Numbered from the stretch's first letter, positions 1 through 10,753 are shown. The stretch: 10,753 bases of DNA from Botryococcus braunii (GCA_002005505.1 MVGU01000996.1:247501-258253); one strand, 5' to 3'. Numbers and translations are program-made. The notes: generated by a model not told the origin, from the sequence alone.

Positions 1-36
<36 letters not shown>
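1..36. repeat. (GT)18 microsatellite, cut by window edge
   Basis: Uninterrupted GT dinucleotides from the first base of the window, so the true array is probably longer to the left. Alternating purine-pyrimidine DNA of this type can adopt Z-form. It is the first of four long CA/GT arrays in the window. Reading frames through it are artefacts of the repeat. Confidence 0.97.
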
Positions 37-37
<1 letters not shown>

Positions 38-38
<1 letters not shown>

Positions 39-1145
39 ATTCTTGCACACGCGCCCATGTTCTCTAAGTTTCTAATCACCCGCTGTCGTATGGAGTGGCA
101 GGTGGACTCGGAGCCAGAAACGCGCCGCCAGGCGACGAAAAAGACAACGTGGCGCCGCCGTGCCGTAAGTTCGGATGCTGCGGGGTCCCGCCGGTTTTCG
201 TTTCGGTTCCCTGGAGACCGACAGGCTGCCGCGGAGGGTGTGGGTGCGCGGAAAAACGCCCAGCGTCCAGCACCGGGACCCACAGTAAACACACACTTAT
301 AATGGCAGCAGCCTTGGGCATCTGCACATGTCTGTGTATACATTTGGGCCCTTGTGGGATGCTCCCCGTGGGGGGACCTGCAAGAGACCTCTCGAGGGGA
401 GCTCCCTAGCTGGGAAACAGCACTACATAGCAAGTATAGCTCTATGTATGTGCATGAAACCCTCCAATCCGCCTCACACCATGTGCGCACACTCAGGGGG
501 ATGTGTAGTGGGCCCACACTATCTCCATTCATGTCGCTATTCTGCACACATCTTAGAGCAGTGTTGTGCACATGGGCGAGCAGATTGATCGGTGTGTTGA
601 TTTTCCAGCCCTGTTTGCCAGCAAGAGAGGCGGAAAACGAGGTGGCGTGCCTGGTATGGAAGCGAGGCAAGCATGTAGTTCCATGAACTTACATAGCTTA
701 ATTATGCAGCAATAAAAGCCGCTTGCAAGACCAACTTGCGAGATAATATTGGGGGGCATGAGAGGAAGGGGCGATTTAGTCCTTCGTAGTCCACAGATAA
801 AATGGGGTCTCCTTACGTAATGAGTAAAATGTTGCTGTTGAAATCTGCACAGTGGTCAGAAGTAGAGCTGGCTTAAGGTGTTTGCCGACTTAAGTTGACA
901 GCTCTTCTGAGGAGTTGAGCGATGACTCGATCAAGTTCCACTGCACTGAGTACTAAGTTTACTACCATTTATTAATGTCTTTGTGAATTCAGCGGAGTAT
1001 GGCCATACGGGCTTACCCGAAGTCAGTGATTGCCAGGAGGTGGCAGAAAGGTGGCAAAGTTTTATATAATATGTTGACAGTGGCGAAACTATATTAAAAC
1101 GCCTCTGAATACTGTTCGGCATATGCAAGGCATGCAGTTGAAGGG
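38..1145. other. Stretch with no firmly supported gene
   Basis: About 80-300 is visibly richer in G and C than the sequence that follows and is open in several frames on both strands, which is what GC-rich DNA does by chance. One candidate first exon is visible on the plus strand (ATG at 90, 25 codons, then a GTAAGT donor at 165), and on the minus strand an ATG at 321 opens a frame with a hydrophobic, signal-peptide-like start (MPKAAAIISVCLLW). The two overlap and neither is corroborated. From 300 to 1145 I see no coding signal, RNA gene or repeat. An AATAAA-like string occurs near 711 but no gene leads into it. Confidence 0.5.
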
Positions 1146-1157
1146 TGTGAGGTCTGA

Positions 1158-1187
1158 TGACTCATCAGTGACTCATCAATGATGAGT
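1158..1187. promoter_or_regulatory. Paired TGACTCATCA motifs with an inverted third copy
   Basis: TGACTCATCA occurs at 1158-1167 and again at 1169-1178, and the second is followed by TGATGAGT, so 1171-1187 is an ACTCATCA-a-TGATGAGT palindrome. TGACTCA is the classic core bound by GCN4/AP-1-type bZIP factors. Two spaced cores 11 bp apart (about one helical turn) would place dimers on the same DNA face. No adjacent gene start is identified, so a regulatory role is inference from motif and spacing only. Confidence 0.25.
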
Positions 1188-1320
1188 GGACCATCCGGTG
1201 TGCAAGGACGATGTATTTACTTCAGGTTATGCGACATGCGGTGCGAGGTACGGATTCCTGCAGGTATGTGTACATAATTATGTCCAAGCTGAAACTTCCC
1301 TTGCAAGGAGGAGAATGACT

Positions 1321-1336
1321 GGGGGGGGGGGGGGGG
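1321..1336 (+). repeat. G16 homopolymer
   Basis: Sixteen consecutive G residues after AATGACT and before CCC. Such runs are prone to slippage and can form G-quadruplexes. The exact length may be a sequencing estimate. Confidence 0.95.
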
Positions 1337-1866
1337 CCCTAGACTCCGACCCCAATGCTTCTGAGAGATGCGCATTAAAGGCCCGTGCATGCGTATGAAC
1401 TTGTTTTACCAGTACTTACTTTAAACATGGTCCTGGTCACGGTCCATGTATGTTAGGCTTTCGGGAGAAGTTGTATAGATGTAAGTGTAGGAGTCCGCAC
1501 CTTGCTCCTATTGTATTCAACACATATAACATGTAGATGATCAAAAGGGGGGCCAGTGAGATGAAGTTGGAGAAAGTCCGCCAGCACACTGGGTTTCAAA
1601 GCAAGCGGGACAATGAGGGACCTGTGCTACGTCACCTAACTGACCAGAAAGATCGTGACTCTTAAAATTTTATTGTTGGCACGTCATAGACAACACAGGG
1701 GCGGGAGTAACCCCCGAAGCACTTAACATATACTACGCAGGACGAGCAACTGGTTTAATTAACAATGTGATGGTTGCGCGCTTCAATGGGCATACCTCTC
1801 TAGTATACCGCTAGTGCTGAAGCGCGTGCCAGGGTGGCCTACCGCTAACGTCGAGATAGCACATGC

Positions 1867-1943
1867 TCTCACAGGTGTCATCCTGTGAGAATGACTGAGA
1901 ACGCGCATTCATTTGATCAATCAGTCTCAGTCAATTGAATGCG
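1867..1943. other. Hairpin followed by interlocked inverted repeats
   Basis: TCTCACAGG (1867-1875) and CCTGTGAGA (1882-1890) form a perfect 9-bp stem with a 6-nt loop. Immediately after, GACTGAG (1893-1899) pairs with CTCAGTC (1926-1932), and CGCATTCA (1904-1911) pairs with TGAATGCG (1936-1943). The order a, b, a', b' is that of an H-type pseudoknot, although the 3-nt linker between a' and b' is short for one, so the two stems may instead be mutually exclusive. No known RNA family is recognised. Confidence 0.35.
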
Positions 1944-2290
1944 GAAACGATTAGCATCTGCGCATCCATTGAATATGCTATTAATCCTTCAATGGAGATC
2001 TTCTAGAAGAGTTATTGAGAATCCATGCAATCCATGGTTGCTGAGGACGGAGCCCCGATCGGCTGCATATGTAGATTAATACGCCTGAATATGTGCTGTG
2101 TTGACTAACGGCCCTATACAATAGGATCCCGTACCTTGGCAGATTAACATTGTGGAATTGTACTGCTGCACGCAGCGGTGCTGCTGGATACGTTGTGGAT
2201 GCTGGTTCCAACAAATAGACACGTCGATTGACGAGTGACGAGTGACGAAGAGACAGTAGAGAAGTAATTCTCTAGTTGGTAATGTTCATT

Positions 2291-2485
2291 CTGATGGTGA
2301 ATCCTCCGCAGCTGTTGTGTAATGCTCCTGGTGTTATCAAGTAAACACTGATGGTAGAACACGTGGAACCTCTGGAGTTAATGGGCGAGGCTCCTGATGT
2401 CAGTTAGAAAAAACGGATGGTGCACCACGTGGATCCTCTGGAGCAATTGGGTGATGCTCCTGATGTCAATGAGTAAAGCATTAAT
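2291..2485 (+). repeat. 66-bp degenerate tandem repeat
   Basis: The marker GCTCCTG recurs at 2324, 2390 and 2456, exactly 66 bp apart, and the intervening text (CTGATGGT, CACGTGGA, CCTCTGGAG, AAT/ATTGGG) is well conserved. A more diverged copy precedes it from about 2291. Because 66 is a multiple of three, one plus frame reads related peptides (TDGRTRGTSG, then TDGAPRGSSG) interrupted by TGA and TAA stops. It is either a minisatellite or the decayed remains of a Gly/Ser-rich coding repeat. Confidence 0.75.
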
Positions 2486-2642
2486 GTTTTACTCATATAT
2501 TCTGGACAGAGCGAGACCGCGCTTTCGGTACCAGTACATGTAGCCCGCGTACGCAGAACGGGGAACACATGCTATGGATGTGGGTTGTTTGCAGAAACAG
2601 TTGGACTGAAAGATGAGGGGTGGCAATAACGCACGTAATTTT

Positions 2643-2750
2643 CTGGAGAAGAAGGAAACGAAGGAGGAGGTGGAGGAGAAGGAGAAGGAGGAGGATGATG
2701 ACGAACTTGGGGAGGAGGAGGTGCAGCAGCGGCAGCAGCAGGAGCTCTCT
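2643..2750 (+). repeat. Purine-rich GAG/GGA/GCAGCA low-complexity tract
   Basis: Nearly all purines from about 2643 to 2730 (GGAGAAGAAGG, GGAGGAGGTGGAGG and similar), followed by CAGCAGCGGCAGCAGCAG. The plus strand from ATG 2613 reads as an acidic Glu/Lys-rich peptide running on through the downstream CA array as (HT)n. That continuation, and the lack of any domain, argues that the open frame is a by-product of simple sequence rather than a gene. Mirror-symmetric purine tracts can form triplex DNA. Confidence 0.7.
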
Positions 2751-2772
2751 GAATTGCCTAGGATGTTTCAGA

Positions 2773-2841
2773 GGGGGGGGGGGGGGTTTGAGAGCAGGGG
2801 CGGAGAGGAGGAGGCTCCAACCCTCCCCCACCCCCCCCCCC
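2773..2841. repeat. G14 run and C11 run in inverted relation
   Basis: G14 at 2773-2786 and C11 at 2831-2841 (preceded by CCCTCCCCCA) lie 44 bp apart, with GGAGAGGAGGAGG between them and CCTCCTCC just after. The two runs could pair in single-stranded DNA or RNA, or the G run could form a quadruplex. This is a likely polymerase-stalling site. Confidence 0.8.
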
Positions 2842-3008
2842 TTTTCCTCCTCCGAGGAAGAGGATGGGAGGCCGACAGGACTGTTGGTGCATGCTTCTCA
2901 CTTCTTCTGGTGCAGAGGCCGGTTCCAGAGCCCTGTCCCGATTCTATTTCGTTCGTTTTTTACTTCTTTCGTGGATGGGCTCGGCCTCGTAAGATCTCCG
3001 CCTTGCCT

Positions 3009-3040
3009 CAGAAAGGTCTAGGCATCCCTAGACCTTTCTG
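3009..3040. other. Perfect 14-bp inverted repeat (hairpin)
   Basis: CAGAAAGGTCTAGG (3009-3022), a 4-nt loop CATC, then CCTAGACCTTTCTG (3027-3040). It is followed by a direct repeat GGTACCAT (3041 and about 3052) and a small ATGCC-TTA-GGCAT hairpin. No flanking T-run or gene end points to a terminator. It may be a small foldback element or replication-slippage product. Confidence 0.8.
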
Positions 3041-3118
3041 GGTACCATCGGGGTACCATAAATGCCCATGCCTTAGGCATCATCCCTCCCCTCCCCCCCA
3101 CCCCCTAACACACGCACG

Positions 3119-3120
<2 letters not shown>

Positions 3121-3213
<93 letters not shown>
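3121..3213 (+). repeat. (CA)46 microsatellite
   Basis: Uninterrupted CA dinucleotides, preceded by CACGCACGCC and a C-rich stretch. It has the opposite orientation to the GT array at the window start. The Thr/His frames through it are repeat artefacts. Confidence 0.97.
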
Positions 3214-3215
<2 letters not shown>

Positions 3216-4544
3216 CCCCTCTTGATGGCCATACAGGAATTGAGCACTCCCCCGCTACTTGAATCCAGGTGGGAGTGAGGTGAAGGGAGTGAGGTGAAGG
3301 TTACTTGATCGGCCTCATGTAAACATGATGAAGGGGAGGGGCTGACAGATTGTTCTTCCCTCGAATTTCCCCTTCCTGGACAAATACCTGAGACTGATAT
3401 ACTTCACCTTTCCTTTAAATTGCTTCTAATTTGCTTTCCTACGGTGGCAAAGTACGGATATGATCACTTTTCTCTCTAAATGTGAGAAGTTCTATTTTGT
3501 GACTCGTGAAAAGCCCCCCGGAGATTCGTGAAAACATGCACTTTCTGCTTCCCATGTGCCGCTTAATGTACGGCCTTGCATCTTTCTTTTGCGACACCAT
3601 TGTCACATGCGCCATGTGGACGGCCCACGTGGAGCGGGCGGTGCCCTTGGAGGTCCTCCAACGGAGGCATTGGGCAGAATCGATGATAATACTTTCCTCT
3701 CCTCATAAAGAGCAAAACTTCATCAATACTCGCGATCCATAGTATTATTGAAAGCAAATATTTGATCGAAATAAGCCGATACGGTCTGTGGTCGCTAAAT
3801 GAAGCAAACGCTCTACTCGTTCACCGAGGTGCACCTACAAACCCGACACATGCAGACGATTGCTCCTAGCTCTTTATCAGCAATCTATCCCTGCAACTTA
3901 AAGACAAAATGCTTGGCATGGAGAGCACGGCACATCACTGGCGGGGGACCCAGAGGCTGGTAAGAGACGACGCTGTTGTTAAAAGATATATTTGGGGGGG
4001 GGGGGGGGGTGGGGATCTCGACCATCATAGTGATTTTGAGCACAGCCATTCCCTTCTTTGATATAGAACCTGATGGGCTGCTTGCCGTCTGGCTGGCTGT
4101 GGGAAGGTCGTCAGGCCATTTGTGTCGAGTCGTTTAGGTCTGCTTGAGTTCATCAGGTACTAAACTGTTGAAATGCTGGTTTTTTGAATCGAGTTTGAAT
4201 TTCTACAGGGAAAAATGCTCTTTGAACACAGCAGTGGTATCTGTGCGTACGTCGCTGTGGCGGTGTGACTCTGTGTCGCCGGAGACGGAAGAGGCACCTT
4301 TGTCCGCGCGTTCTCACCTTTACAAGTTGGAAACAAGACTTAAATTGGGTTCGAAGAATGTCGGTGGACTCATCCCTCTAGGATCCCCCGAGAGCCACAG
4401 GAGCTGGGAATCGGACGGCAACCTCTCAGAAGGTGCCATTTTTTGCTCGCTTCTGTTGGGTGCTGTTAAGTATTACGGTAATTTCATGTACTGCTTACAT
4501 TTTGTCTTGAAGCTCACCTCAATGGGTGGGAAGCTCGTATAGGG
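3214..4544. other. Stretch with no supported gene
   Basis: Contents: a direct repeat GGGAGTGAGGTGAAG (two copies, about 3271-3300), a G-box-like CACGTG near 3628, a G16 run at 3994-4009, and an open plus frame of 132 codons from about 4144 to 4542 that lacks an ATG at its start and resembles nothing I know. An upstream kinase exon could lie here, since the kinase needs a 5' exon ending in phase 1, but I cannot point to one. Confidence 0.45.
3994..4014 (+). repeat. G16-T-G4 run
   Basis: Sixteen G residues (3994-4009), one T, then GGGG. It is the third G14-G16 homopolymer in the window, all on the plus strand. Confidence 0.95.
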
Positions 4545-4552
4545 CTTGACAG

Positions 4553-4721
4553 CCCCGAAAATACTATACGGTGATGTGGAAGTGAAGGCCCTTTTCTGGA
4601 GTTTTTTCCCTGAAGGGATTGAAACAGTGCACGAACAAGAGATTGGTTAAGGAAATGCAATTAAATTCGGGGGAATCAGCGTTATCGATGTTGCTCGTGG
4701 GGCGTGCTGAAGGTTGGATGG
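4553..4721 (+). pseudogene. Degenerate copy A of kinase exon 1
   Basis: This is a broken paralogue of the intact kinase exon at 5795-5973. It reads GDVEVKAL...PEGIETVHEQEIG from about 4570, matching ADVWAFL...PKGVHVVCEREIEAG of the intact exon, and then hits a TAA at 4648. Further on, in a shifted frame, GNQRY (4671-4685) matches KNRRY, and after an insertion of roughly 18 nt VLKV (from 4704) matches ALKV including the catalytic lysine. Both splice-site contexts survive: TTGACAG before 4553, in the same phase 1 as the intact exon, and GTACGTGAGCCC at 4722, against GTATGTGAGCCC in the intact gene. Similarity continues into the intron (GACAGGGTTAGCAAAA in both) up to about 4915-4940. At 169 nt it is close to the intact 179 nt. 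Confidence 0.8.
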
Positions 4722-5162
4722 GTACGTGAGCCCGTCCTAAACGAAGACATTCACTTTGGATCAAATTGAACGAAGCGGACAGGGTTAGCAAAATTTGCTT
4801 CACAGCATTACTACTGTAGTGTAAATTTTTCCAAAAGCAGAAAGGGCAAGATTGCACTAAGAACATTAAAATCTTAAGAGTTAAATGACAATAGTCACTG
4901 AACAGCCCAGACATCTCACTATGAGTGTTGAATATTGGACAAAAATGATACTCAGTACTTTTCAAGAAGTGGTTGAGCTGTTCAGCAATTATTGCCATTC
5001 AACTTGTGAGTTTTAATAAATCTTAGTAGAATGTTGCCCTTTTGTTTTATGGAGGTGAAACTGCACTGCGGTAATAAGTTTTGAGAAGCAGCTTTTGCTA
5101 CCCCTGTCACCAGCGTTTAACTCGACTAGGAGTGGATGCCTCAAAAGTCCAGCTCACAATGC

Positions 5163-5332
5163 TGTTCACCAATCAGCATAATGCAGAATCTTCCATTCTG
5201 CAACTCAGATGCAACTGTTTCCCGCGTATCCAATCGTTGTTTCTGCAGCCATCTCGCGTTCGTGCACTGTTTTAACCCCTTTCAAGAGACCGGAAGGAAA
5301 GCCTTCACTTCCGCGTCCTCCGCAAGGAGCCC
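5163..5332 (-). pseudogene. Degenerate copy B of kinase exon 1, inverted
   Basis: Read on the minus strand from 5332 after an ACAG acceptor-like end, it gives LLAEDAEVKAFL (compare LLDKDADVWAFL of the intact exon), then a TGA. After loss of one G in the GGGGG of the intact copy it gives KGVKTVHEREMAAE (compare KGVHVVCEREIEAG), then SCI-stop-VAEWK (compare GCIHVAVWK) and HYA (compare RYA). The residues corresponding to the catalytic Leu-Lys are replaced by Asp-Trp, and the donor GTATGTGAGC has become GCATTGTGAGC, so splicing as an exon is unlikely. Homology extends upstream into the repeat-bearing intron (TGAACAG, GGACT, CCATCG, ATTGT in order), showing that the copied unit included the acceptor region. 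It contains a small 8-bp hairpin at 5182-5202. Confidence 0.8.
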
Positions 5333-5462
5333 CTGTTTTGCTACAATTCCGATGGCTAAGTCCGATTCTGTCTGTTCAAAGTTGCGAGTGGTGAAACGTT
5401 GGTGTCCTCACTGCCTTAGTCATGCTTGGTGGCATGTTGCCCTTCCACTGCTCAAGGTCGCA

Positions 5463-5794
5463 AGCGGTGCGGAGGCGGTCGTGCTACGCAGTATACCAAG
5501 CATGGCTTTGAGCGGTGATCAGATGAGGAGATCCCCGTGCCATAGATTGTGACTTAGAGCGCTGAGGTGCAACGGTGCCCCCAAGCATGACTTCAAGCGG
5601 TGAAGAGGACACGATGCCACGGATTGTGACTTATAGCGGTGAGGTGGCACATGGTGCCACCAACTGTGGGACTGTACAGTAAGGATTAAACCATGCCACT
5701 GATTGTGACTTTTGAACGGTGAGGTGGCACATGGTACCACCAACTGTGGGGACTGAACAGTAGGGACTAAATTGTGCCATCGTGATTGTGACAG
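5463..5794 (+). repeat. Roughly 80-bp minisatellite ending at the kinase exon 1 acceptor
   Basis: Two full units at 5635-5714 and 5715-5794 begin AGCGGTGAGGTGGCAC or AACGGTGAGGTGGCAC and end GATTGTGAC. Shorter, degenerate units start at 5511, 5558 and 5595, with a related AGCGGTG at 5463. Each full unit contains GGTGGCAC-ATG-GTGCCACC (5643-5661, perfect) or its one-mismatch version, an 8-bp hairpin. The last unit's GATTGTGAC followed by AG is the splice acceptor of the intact kinase exon, so the exon begins where the repeat stops. Related sequence in reverse orientation lies upstream of copy B at about 5337-5440. Confidence 0.85.
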
Positions 5795-9522
<3,728 letters not shown>

Positions 9523-9545
9523 CTCAGTCATTGGAGGGCCCACCT

Positions 9546-9865
9546 GCATGACTTGCAAGGAGCACACAGGCAGGAACATCTCGTGCTCAGAGGCATGAAG
9601 TCATGCTTGCATGGCACATACGGGCAGAAAACATCTTCTGCTCGGAGGTACGGATAGATGATTGCATGGAACATACGGGCAGTAAACATCTACAGCTTGT
9701 GCTCGGAGGTATGGTTTAATGATAGCATGGAACATACGGGCAGCAAACATCTCAAGCTTGTGCTCGAGGCATGAACAAAGGGTTGCATGGAACACACGGG
9801 CGGGAAACCTCGTGTGCTCGGAGGAATGGGTATAGATGTTTTGCATGGATCACATGGGTGGCATG
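9546..9865 (+). repeat. Roughly 60-bp minisatellite just after the kinase stop codon
   Basis: Units start with GCATGG or GCATGA at 9546, 9609, 9664, 9725, 9785 and 9843 (spacings 63, 55, 61, 60 and 58). The core is GCATGGAACATACGGGCAG, AAACATCT, GTGCTCGGAGG. The array starts 23 bp after the TGA, so it probably lies in the 3' untranslated region or the immediate flank. Open frames on the minus strand across it (repeats of FLPVC and AMQ) are repeat-driven. Confidence 0.88.
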
Positions 9866-10599
9866 CTTTGAATGTAACTTTTGGCGACGGGGCCTGAGGA
9901 AGGTTGGATGAGATGGACGTGGCCACTGCATCTCGGAAGACCCAGTTAGAGGGGCCCATGAATCGATTCGTGGTTCATGAAGATGGTGGCTAGCAGTGAT
10001 GGTCGGAAGGCTGTCATGCATTAGCAACTAGGAGTGACCTTATCGGTGGGAGGCCCAAGAGTTTTTAGACCCATGTGCCGCCATCACTATGACCCTGTCA
10101 AGAAGCATGCACGTGGCACTTTCGGCGACGTTACGCACATGTCACGCTTGTACAAGCCCTGGTTTTCCGAGAAACAGGGATAGCTTTGGGTTGGTTCATG
10201 TCGGTGCTCATGAGCACGAACATCCTTTGCTGGTCGTGGATTGCAACTGCAGAAAAATTGTCAGAATAAGTAAGTGGCAACCCGAATCGACTTCCAAATG
10301 CATCCAGCACACATATTCAAGGCTCGAGCCTGTAAGTTATTGACATCTGAGTCATGTAAGACTCTCACCACATTGTTTCCCTGATGTTGATGACTTCGTT
10401 CGATGTAGTATGTACACCATGGTTGGTATCATGCATGGGTAAGTTCTTTACAAGCACTTTCCTGGTAGCCTCGTGCGCTGCCCCGCCCGTCATTGTAGGA
10501 AACGGAAGATGCCCGTCGTTGTCTGTCGTACTGCAATGGGTGCACCGCTGAGAGGCTAAGAAGGAGTACAAAAGTGTTCTGTTTCTCGTCAGGTGCGTT
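9866..10599. other. Downstream flank, no supported gene
   Basis: A TGTAA string at 9873-9877 could act as the kinase polyadenylation signal, as in many green algae, since no AATAAA occurs after the stop. Other TGTAA strings lie near 10331 and 10354. GTGCTCATGAGCAC at 10204-10217 is a perfect 14-bp palindrome. An ATG-initiated plus frame of 84 codons runs 10089-10343 and includes LLVVDCNCRKIVRI just before a GTAAG-like donor near 10269. It has no recognisable similarity and I do not call it. Confidence 0.4.
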
Positions 10600-10753
10600 T
10601 TCTTCCTCTGCATACTATTCTCTAACCTGCTGCAAACTGTTTCTCTAACATGCTGCATACTGCTCCTAGATCTGTTGCAATACGGCTCTCAACCTGCTGC
10701 AGTACAGCCACTAGAGCTGCTGCAGTACTGTCCTAAACATGCGCAGGTCAGGT
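10600..10753 (+). repeat. 22-23-bp minisatellite, cut by window end
   Basis: Units start at about 10600, 10622, 10645, 10668, 10690, 10713 and 10735. The core is CTAACCTGCTGCAATACTG followed by TCCT or similar; CTGCTGCA is the most constant part. The period is slightly over two DNA helical turns. The array continues to the last base, so its full length is unknown. Confidence 0.85.

Larger units (their letters stand above)
1188..2290. other. Stretch with no supported gene
   Basis: No exon with recognisable protein similarity is visible on either strand. It holds a G16 run (1321-1336), a 9-bp inverted repeat with widely spaced arms (CGCGCTTCA near 1777, TGAAGCGCG near 1820), a compact hairpin and interlocked inverted repeats (1867-1943), a 12-bp palindrome TCTTCTAGAAGA near 1998, and a short GACGAGT direct repeat near 2228. 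Open frames here are short and lack a convincing ATG plus splice context. Confidence 0.45.
4553..5332. repeat. Large imperfect inverted repeat (copies A and B, arms about 360 bp)
   Basis: The left arm (about 4553-4915, plus strand) and right arm (about 5332-4970, minus strand) both carry the kinase exon 1 plus start-of-intron sequence, arranged tail to tail around a spacer of about 55 bp. Shared blocks in register include GGAAGTGAAGG, AAACAGTGCACGAAC, ACAGGG(G/T)TAGCAAAA, AAAGGGCAA, and TGAACAGC near the centre. The arms have diverged appreciably by mutation and indels, so this is an old duplication rather than a recent or assembly-generated palindrome. Confidence 0.8.

Noticed and set aside
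2613..3278. Long plus-strand open frame from ATG 2613, Glu-rich then (HT)n
   Set aside because: It is carried by simple sequence throughout (GGA tract, G and C runs, CA array), shows no domain, and other frames across the same repeats are also open. Lack of stops in repeats is not evidence of coding.
4340..4365. tRNA-like TpsiC-box string GGGTTCGAA near 4347
   Set aside because: No matching A box, anticodon stem or acceptor pairing could be drawn around it.
4144..4542. 132-codon open plus frame upstream of copy A
   Set aside because: It begins at a non-ATG codon, shows no recognisable motif, and no splice site links it in phase 1 to the kinase exon. It could still be an exon but cannot be supported.
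9601..10027. Overlapping minus-strand open frames downstream of the kinase
   Set aside because: The encoded peptides are periodic (FLPVC, AMQ and similar) because of the 60-bp minisatellite, with no domain or independent start context.

Overview
This is eukaryotic nuclear DNA with one clearly recognisable gene: a plus-strand protein kinase split over at least five exons between 5795 and 9522. Evidence for a eukaryote is the GT/AG introns joining kinase subdomains in matching phase, several long CA/GT microsatellites, G14-G16 runs and many minisatellites. The kinase looks like the plant/TKL-type Ser/Thr kinases. A green-lineage organism with a repeat-rich genome (for example a charophyte alga or another early streptophyte) is a reasonable guess, but the sequence alone does not prove it.

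Layout. 1-2290: a GT array, then about 2.2 kb with no gene I can defend (a GC-rich block at about 80-300, a cluster of TGACTCA motifs, small inverted repeats). 2291-3213: low-complexity DNA, comprising a 66-bp degenerate tandem repeat, a purine-rich GAG/GGA tract, paired G and C runs, a short perfect hairpin and a (CA)46 array. 3214-4544: no supported gene. 4553-5332: two degenerate copies of the kinase's first visible exon plus following intron, arranged tail to tail as an inverted repeat with arms of about 360 bp. 5463-5794: a roughly 80-bp minisatellite that runs directly into the splice acceptor of the intact exon. 5795-9522: the kinase gene, with introns of 924, 894, 538 and 416 bp. 9546-9865: a roughly 60-bp minisatellite beginning 23 bp after the stop codon. 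9866-10599: nothing firm. 10600-10753: a roughly 22-bp minisatellite cut by the window edge.

The joined exons encode 317 residues covering a nearly complete kinase domain: beta-3 ALK lysine, alpha-C glutamate, an HGD (non-RD) catalytic loop, DFG, APE, the DxxxxG aspartate and the final arginine. No in-frame ATG exists in the first visible exon, and its acceptor is in phase 1, so at least one upstream exon is missing from this model.

The most unusual features are the three copies (plus, minus, plus) of the same exon/intron unit, one intact and two broken, and a 207-nt frame-neutral exon carrying the whole catalytic loop and DFG, flanked by intronic arrays that are reverse complements of each other ((CA)n in one intron, (GT)n in the next). 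Both suggest testable RNA-level consequences: a poison exon or dsRNA upstream, and exon skipping or circularisation within the gene.
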